A stretch of DNA of 64,000 bases from positions 1-64,000 of the forward strand of contig PHBI01000011.1 of the NCBI GenBank assembly GCA_002841945.1. Reading direction: 5' to 3'. Each line of letters begins with the position of its first letter. The stretch's first letter is position 1. Below are positions 58,332 through 64,000 of the stretch, piece after piece. Under the pieces are notes generated by a model. The model was not told where the DNA came from and ran no database searches. It saw nothing but the letters and a program-made list of their open reading frames with translations. Position numbers and translations under genes: made by a program. The DNA comes from Deltaproteobacteria bacterium HGW-Deltaproteobacteria-14 (GTDB lineage: Bacteria > Myxococcota_A > UBA9042 > PHBI01).

Positions 58332-61300
58332 GCCCGCGCCCGCGGTCCGCGCGCCAGCGACCGCCGCCGCGCCATCAGCGCCAGGGCGAGGCCGAGCAGG
58401 GCTGCGCCACCGGGCGCGCTCCCTCCCGCGCAGCCGCTGCCGCCGAACAGGATGGGCGCGTCGGTCGTCGTCGTCCCGCCGCAGCTCGCCACCTCGTCGG
58501 TCTCACCGTCGCAGTCGTTGTCCCGCTCATCGCAGATCTCGGCGGCGCCAGGCGCACAGGCGGCCCCGCACGTGCGGGGGTCGTCGTCACAGTCCCCGAC
58601 CGCCGCGGCGAGCCCGAAGCTCTCGCCGCACTGCTGCCCCACCGGCGCCTCGGCCGTCGCCGCGCCGTCCGCCGCGAACCCGTCGTTGTCGCGATCGAGC
58701 CAGCACAGGTCGGCCCCGCTGCAGTCCTGGTCGACCCCGTCCCCGACGATCTCGGCCCTGCCGGGGTGGATCTCCCCGTCGATGTCGTCGCAGTCGTCGT
58801 TGGTCGCGACCCAGAAGCCGACCGCGTGCACCCCGTCGTCCCAGGCCGCGCAGCCGGCGATCGCGGCGGCGCCCGTGACGAGGTTCGGGGTCGCGGGGTC
58901 GCCGTGCCCATCGCCGTCGAAGTCCGGCCAGCAGGTCGCCTCGGCGGTGCACCCCGCGCCGACGTCCGTCTGGTCGTCGCAGTCGTTGTCCCAGCCGTCG
59001 GTGCAGTTGCTGGCCGCCCACGCCTCGAGGAGGTCCGGAGCGCAGCCCGCGCCGCACAGCTCGGGATCGTCGTCGCAGTCATCGAAGGACGCGACGAACC
59101 CAGGGGGCGCCGCGCACGCCGCCTGCTGCTCGGCCGGGTTGCCGTGACCGTCGCCGTCTGCGTCCCGAAACCACAGCGTCGCGCCCTCGGGGGGGCCGTC
59201 CGGGTCGGCGTCGTTCGCCCCGCCGTCGCAGTCCTCGTCCTGCTCGCCCGGATCGCAGCGCTCGATCCGCAGCGCGTCGTCGACCGGGTCGTTCGGGCAG
59301 GTCAGCGTCCCCAGGACGCAGCGGGTCACCTCGTCCTTGCATGCGTTGGCGTCGGCGACGCTGTCGCACGCGACGCCGACCGCCGGGTCGCCGGCCCCGT
59401 CCGCCGTCGCCGCGTCACAGTCGTTGTTTCGGCCGTCACACACGTCCGGGTTGCCGGGGAAGCAGCCCTGACCGCAGGCGTCCGGATCGTCGTCGCAGTC
59501 GGCCCCGTTGGCGGCGTACCCGATGGGCTTCTCGCAGCTCACCCGGGGGGAGAGCGGGTCGCCGTAGGTGTCGCCGTCGCGGTCGGCGTACCACACCGGC
59601 GCGCCCGCCGGGACCCCGTCCGGGTCCGCGTCGTCCGCGCCGCCGTCGCAGTCCTCGTCGACGTTCGCGGGGTCGCAGACCTCGATCTGGTGGGTGTCTC
59701 CGGAGGCGTCGTTCTGGCACACCAGCGCCCCCCCGATGCAGGCGCGCCGGTCGTCGAGGCAGTGGTCGCTGTCGGCCGCGGAGTCACAGGCCGCGCCGAT
59801 GCGCACGTCCCCCGCCCCGTCGGCCGTCGCGACGTCACAGTCGTTGTCCTCGCCGTCGCACAGCTCCGGCTTGCCTGGCGCGCAGGCCGCCCCGCACCCG
59901 TTGGGGTCGTCGGCGCAGTCCTGGTCGTTGGCGACCCAGTATCCCGCCGGGTGCGTCCCGTCGCCGAAGGCCGCGCAGCCCGCGATCGCCGCGGGCCCGT
60001 CGAGGACCCGCGGGGTGGTGGGGTCGCCGAAGCCGTCGTGGTCGGCGTCCCCCCAGCAGGTGGTGCTGCCGAAGCAGGTGGGGTCGACGTCGGCGCCGTC
60101 CGCGTCGCAGTCGTTGTTCCAGCCGTCGGCGCAGTTCGCGGCGCCGAGCGACTCGGTGCGGCCGGGGTTGCACGCCGCGCCGCAGGCGGCCGGGTCGTCG
60201 TCGCAGTCGCCCCCCCGGGTGACGCGCCCGGGTGAGACGTCGCAGCGCGGCGCCTCGGTCGCCGGGTCTCCCCAGCCGTCCCCGTCGGCGTCGATCCACG
60301 TCGCGACCGCCCCCGAGGGGATCCCGTCCGGGTCGAGGTCGTCGGCGCCGCCGTCGCAGTCCTCGTCGCGGTTTGCCGCATCGCACACTTCGACGCGTGT
60401 GTTGTCTTCAAACGGGTTGTTCAAGCAAACGAGGCTCCCGCCGTTGCACTGCGGGATGTCGTCCTCGCAGGCGTCCGCGTCGGCCTCGGAGTCGCAGATC
60501 AGCACCGTCAGGAGCTCGTCGTAGCCGTCGGGGGTGGCGGCGCTGCAGTCGTTGTCCCAGCCGTCACAGACCTCCGCCGCGGCGGGGTGGCAGGCGGCGC
60601 CGCACCCGGCGGGGGCGTCGTCGCAGTCCCCGGCGGCGGCGACCCAGTAGCCCGGCGGGTGCGTCCCGTCGACCCACGCGGCGCACCCCGCGCCCGCGGT
60701 GGGGCCGGTCAGCGTCATCGCCCCGGCGGTCAGGCCGAAGCCGTCGCCGTCGCCGTCCGGGTAGCACACGACGTCCTCGAAGCAGGGCGGATCCTGGTCG
60801 GCCGGGGCCCCGTCGCAGTCGTTGTCGCGCCCGTCGGCGCAGTTCCCGGCGGCGAGGGACTCCACCACCCCCGGGTTGCAGGCGGCGCCGCAGGCGGCCG
60901 GATCGTCGTCGCAGTCGCCCGCCTGGTTGGCGAGGCCGGGGCCCGGGTCGCAAGCGGTGACCGGCGACGCGGGATCGCCCCAGCCGTCCCCGTCGGCGTC
61001 GACCCACCACGTCGGGGCCCCGGCGGGCGGCCCCTGCGGATCGGCGTCGTCCGCGCCGCCGTCGCAGTCCTCGTCGACGTTCGCGGCGTCGCACACCTCG
61101 ACCCGCGCGGCGTCGCCGCTCGCGTTGTTGATGCAGACGAGGCCGCCGCCGACGCACGCGCGCGCGTCGTCGAGGCAGGCGTCGGCGTCGGTGGTGGCGT
61201 CGCAGGCCACGCCGACCCCGGCGTCCTCGTCGCCGTCGGGGCTCTGCGGGTCGCAGTCGTTGTCGCGGCCGTCGCAGACCTCGACCCCCACCGGCGAGCA

Positions 61301-64000
61301 GCCCGCGCCGCAGCCGTCCGGGTCGTCGTCGCAGTCGCCGGTGAAGCGCGACTCGCCGGGCCCGGTGCAGGTGCCGTCGCCGTCGTCGGGCGCGGTCAGG
61401 TAAGAGCCCCAGCCGTCGCCGTCCGCGTCGACGAAGCACAGGATGACGCCGTCGCAGTCCTCGTCGACGCCGTTGCCGGGGATCTCGGCGGTCCCGACGC
61501 AGAAGGTCACGGTCGCCTGGGCGCTCGCCGAGCACCCGTCGTCGACCGCGTAGCGCACCGTCGCGATGCCGGTGAACCCGCCCGGCGGGGTGTAGCTGAA
61601 GGCGCCGCTCATGGCGGAGGTGAGCGCGAAGCCGCTCGGGACGGGGGCCGCGAGGGTGTAGAGGAGTGTTTGGTCTTCGGGCCCGGCGCCGGCGAGGACG
61701 CCGCTGTGGGTCGCCCCGGGGGCCATCGGGTAGCGGGCGTCGGCGGCGGTCGGTCGCAGGTCATCGGGGGCGTAGGCGCCCGGCGATGGGCAGCGCTCGA
61801 CGTACCAGTCGTTGGCGCTGTTCGAGTCCGTGTCCCCGGGGAGGCGCTCGAAGCTGTGCGGGCCGAGCTCGGGTTCGCCGGAGTAGGGCGGCGCGGGGGC
61901 CGGCAGCCGGGTCGCCCACGGCGCCTCCGCGGGGGTCTGGCCCGACAGCGGCGAGCCCCAATAGAGGGCGTCGATGACGGCGCCGTCGCAGCCGACCAGC
62001 AGGACCTCGTCGGAGGCCTCGGCGAGGCGGATCGTCCCGCCGGACCAGGGCGCGTAGCGCGCGAGGTCATCGGCCGGGTCGGCGTCGGTGTCGCGGTTCC
62101 ACTCGAAGTCCGGAAAAAAACCGAGGTCGAGGGCAAACTCGCGGGCGGAGGACGCGATCACGACCACGTCCTCGGCGGCGATCCAGGCGTCCTCGGGGAA
62201 CGCGAACTGCCCCTCGTCCCCGCCCGGGCTCTCCTCGTCCCCGATCCGCAGCCAGGCGAGCGAGATCGGCGCGTCGGTCGGGTTTCTCAGCTCGATCCAC
62301 TCGCCCGCGCTGTCGACCCGCGCGTCGACGTGGACCTCACCGATGAGGAGCGAGGCCGCGGCTGGGTCGCAGATCACGGCGCCGACGAGGACGTCGACGG
62401 CGAGCGGGGCCGAGGTCGTGCAGCCGTCCGCGACGGTGAAGTGGAAGCGGTCGGGGCCGACGTAGCCGCCGCCGGGGGCGGTGTAGCGGACGGTCCCGGC
62501 GGCGGCGTCGAGGAGCGTCACGGCGCCGAGCGCCCCGCTGGCGTCGATCGCGAAGCTGAGCGCGTCGCCGTCGGGGTCGTCGCCGGGGAGGTGCAGGTCG
62601 ACGGTCCCCCCCGCGGCCACCACGGCGACCGCGCGGCCCGCGTCCGGGATGGGGTCGAGCGGGCCGAGCTGCCCGGGGGTGGGGCAGTGGCTCACCGACC
62701 AGTCGGCGGCGCGGTCGCTGTCGACCCACGGGTCCACCCGGGTGAAGGTCTGGAGCGCCTCCGGGTTGGTGCCGTCGTAGGCGGGCGTCGGCGCCGAGAG
62801 GGTGAAGTCATCGGCCACCGGTCCCCACGCGAGGGCGTCGCGGAGCGCGCCGCGGCAGACCAGCACGACCTCGTCGCCGTCGTTGGCGAGGTCGACGGCC
62901 GCCCCGGAGGTCCAGGTGCCCTCGGGGGCGATGTCGGCCACGGCGGGGTCGGTCCCGCTCGAAGCGTGCGGCGTCCGCCGCCACCACCAGCACCGCGCCC
63001 GGGGGGAGCGTCGTCCCCGGCGGGAACGCCAGGAGGCCCTCGCCGGTCGCGCCCTGGGTCTCCTCGTCACCGACCGCCCACTGGCTCAGGTCGATGGTGG
63101 CGTCACCGGCGTTGAAGAGCTCGATCCACTCGCCCGAGGGGTCGACGGCCGCGTCGACGTGGACCTCGTTGAGCAGCAGCGGCATTCGGCAGGGGTCCGC
63201 CCCGCACGCGCTCACCGTCGCGATCGGATCACCGTCGCAGAGGGGGTCGGGGTCGGCGCAGATCCAGCCGTCCTCGACGGCGCAGCCGGGGTCGCAGCCG
63301 TCGCCCGGGGCGGTGTTGCCGTCGTCACAGCCCTCGGGGCCGACGCGGTCGCCGTCGCCGCACGTGGCGAGGCAGCTCCCGGGGCCGGCGTCGGCGCACG
63401 CGAAGCCGCACTCGACCTGGCAGGCGTCGTCACAGCCGTCGCCGACCTCCGTGCCGCCGTCGTCGCAGGCCTCGCCGGTGTTGAGCAGGCCGTTGCCACA
63501 CGGATCGGGGCCGGCGACGCCGGGGGTCGGGCTGACCTGGACGGTCCAGTCGGCCGCGGCGTCGGTGTCGACGAGCGGGTTGACGCGCGCGAGGCTGCGC
63601 CCCTCGGCGCCGATGGGGGCGGGCGCGTCGATGAACACGAGGCCTGCCACGGCGTTGCTGCCGCTGCCCCAGGCGACGCCGTCGATGAGAAGCCAGCCCC
63701 CGGCGCCGTCGCGCTTGATGAGGATGACCTCGTCGCCGCTGTTGGCGAGGCCGCCCCAGTTGGTCGAGCCCCAGCCGGGGAAGTGCGTGGTGATGGCGTG
63801 GCCTGGCGCGGCGTTGGCGAGGGCGACGACCACGGAACCCGGAGCGACGGTGACCTGTGCGGCGTCGCGGGCCACGACCACCGCCTCGCGGGCCGGCAGG
63901 GTCACCGCCGGCAGCGCCAGCATCATCTCGCTGGCGCTGGTCGGGTCCTCCTCGTCCCCGACCGCGTAGTCGGCGAGCTCGACCGCCGTCGTCCCGGCGT
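58328..64000 (-). pseudogene. Giant MopE-like repeat protein with LTD domains and MYXO-CTERM-like tail; apparent frameshift near 62960; 5' end outside the window
   Basis: Many DNDCDG / GDCDDDPAACGAACNPG units; LTD NEVHVDAAVDPSGEWIELFNAGDATIDLSQWAVGDEE; C-term GCAGGSAPGGAALLGLALALMARRRSLARG. The N-terminal part continues in another frame (62808-63926 ORF). Confidence 0.7.

Noticed and set aside
60587-63115. 842-aa plus-strand ORF opposite the MopE-like gene
   Set aside because: Antisense shadow of repetitive DCDDD/DNDCDG coding; composition only.

Overview
A 64 kb, very GC-rich bacterial window. It is probably from the Myxococcota: the last gene carries a MYXO-CTERM-like C-terminus and there are several MopE/TSP3-type surface proteins. 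Part A (1-15.2 kb) is a defence or accessory island. It holds the C-terminal remnant of a transposase, an SNF2 translocase paired with an unusual protein containing two complete actin/Hsp70-like ATPase modules, and a tightly coupled four-gene operon: DrmC-like PLD, DrmD-like SNF2 helicase, the N-terminal part of a DrmMI-like DNA methylase lacking its catalytic domain, and a DUF4145-like/RelE-like/UvrD helicase fusion. This resembles an eroded or rewired class 1 DISARM locus with no drmA/drmB in the window, and is the best candidate for an undescribed system. Part B (15-45 kb) is mostly metabolic and housekeeping: eutB-eutC-eutL with EutL as the only shell protein, arsM-sigZ, a hybrid sensor kinase, a YdiJ-like FAD/Fe-S oxidase, an AEP-like primase domain with SHOCT, a cysteine-less HesB/IscA-like protein, tandem NUDIX genes, acyl-CoA dehydrogenase plus a MaoC-type hydratase, HflK/HflC-like proteins, MutT and a possible orphan tail-sheath-like protein. 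Part C (45-64 kb) is a cluster of envelope proteins and lipoproteins with Asp/Thr-rich linkers: two YceI proteins, OmpA-TSP3, Cys-rich repeat lipoproteins, a YXWGXW protein with an RRGER heptad tail, a redoxin, and a giant frameshifted MopE-like MYXO-CTERM protein running off the window edge. All family calls are from motif recognition by eye; no searches were run.
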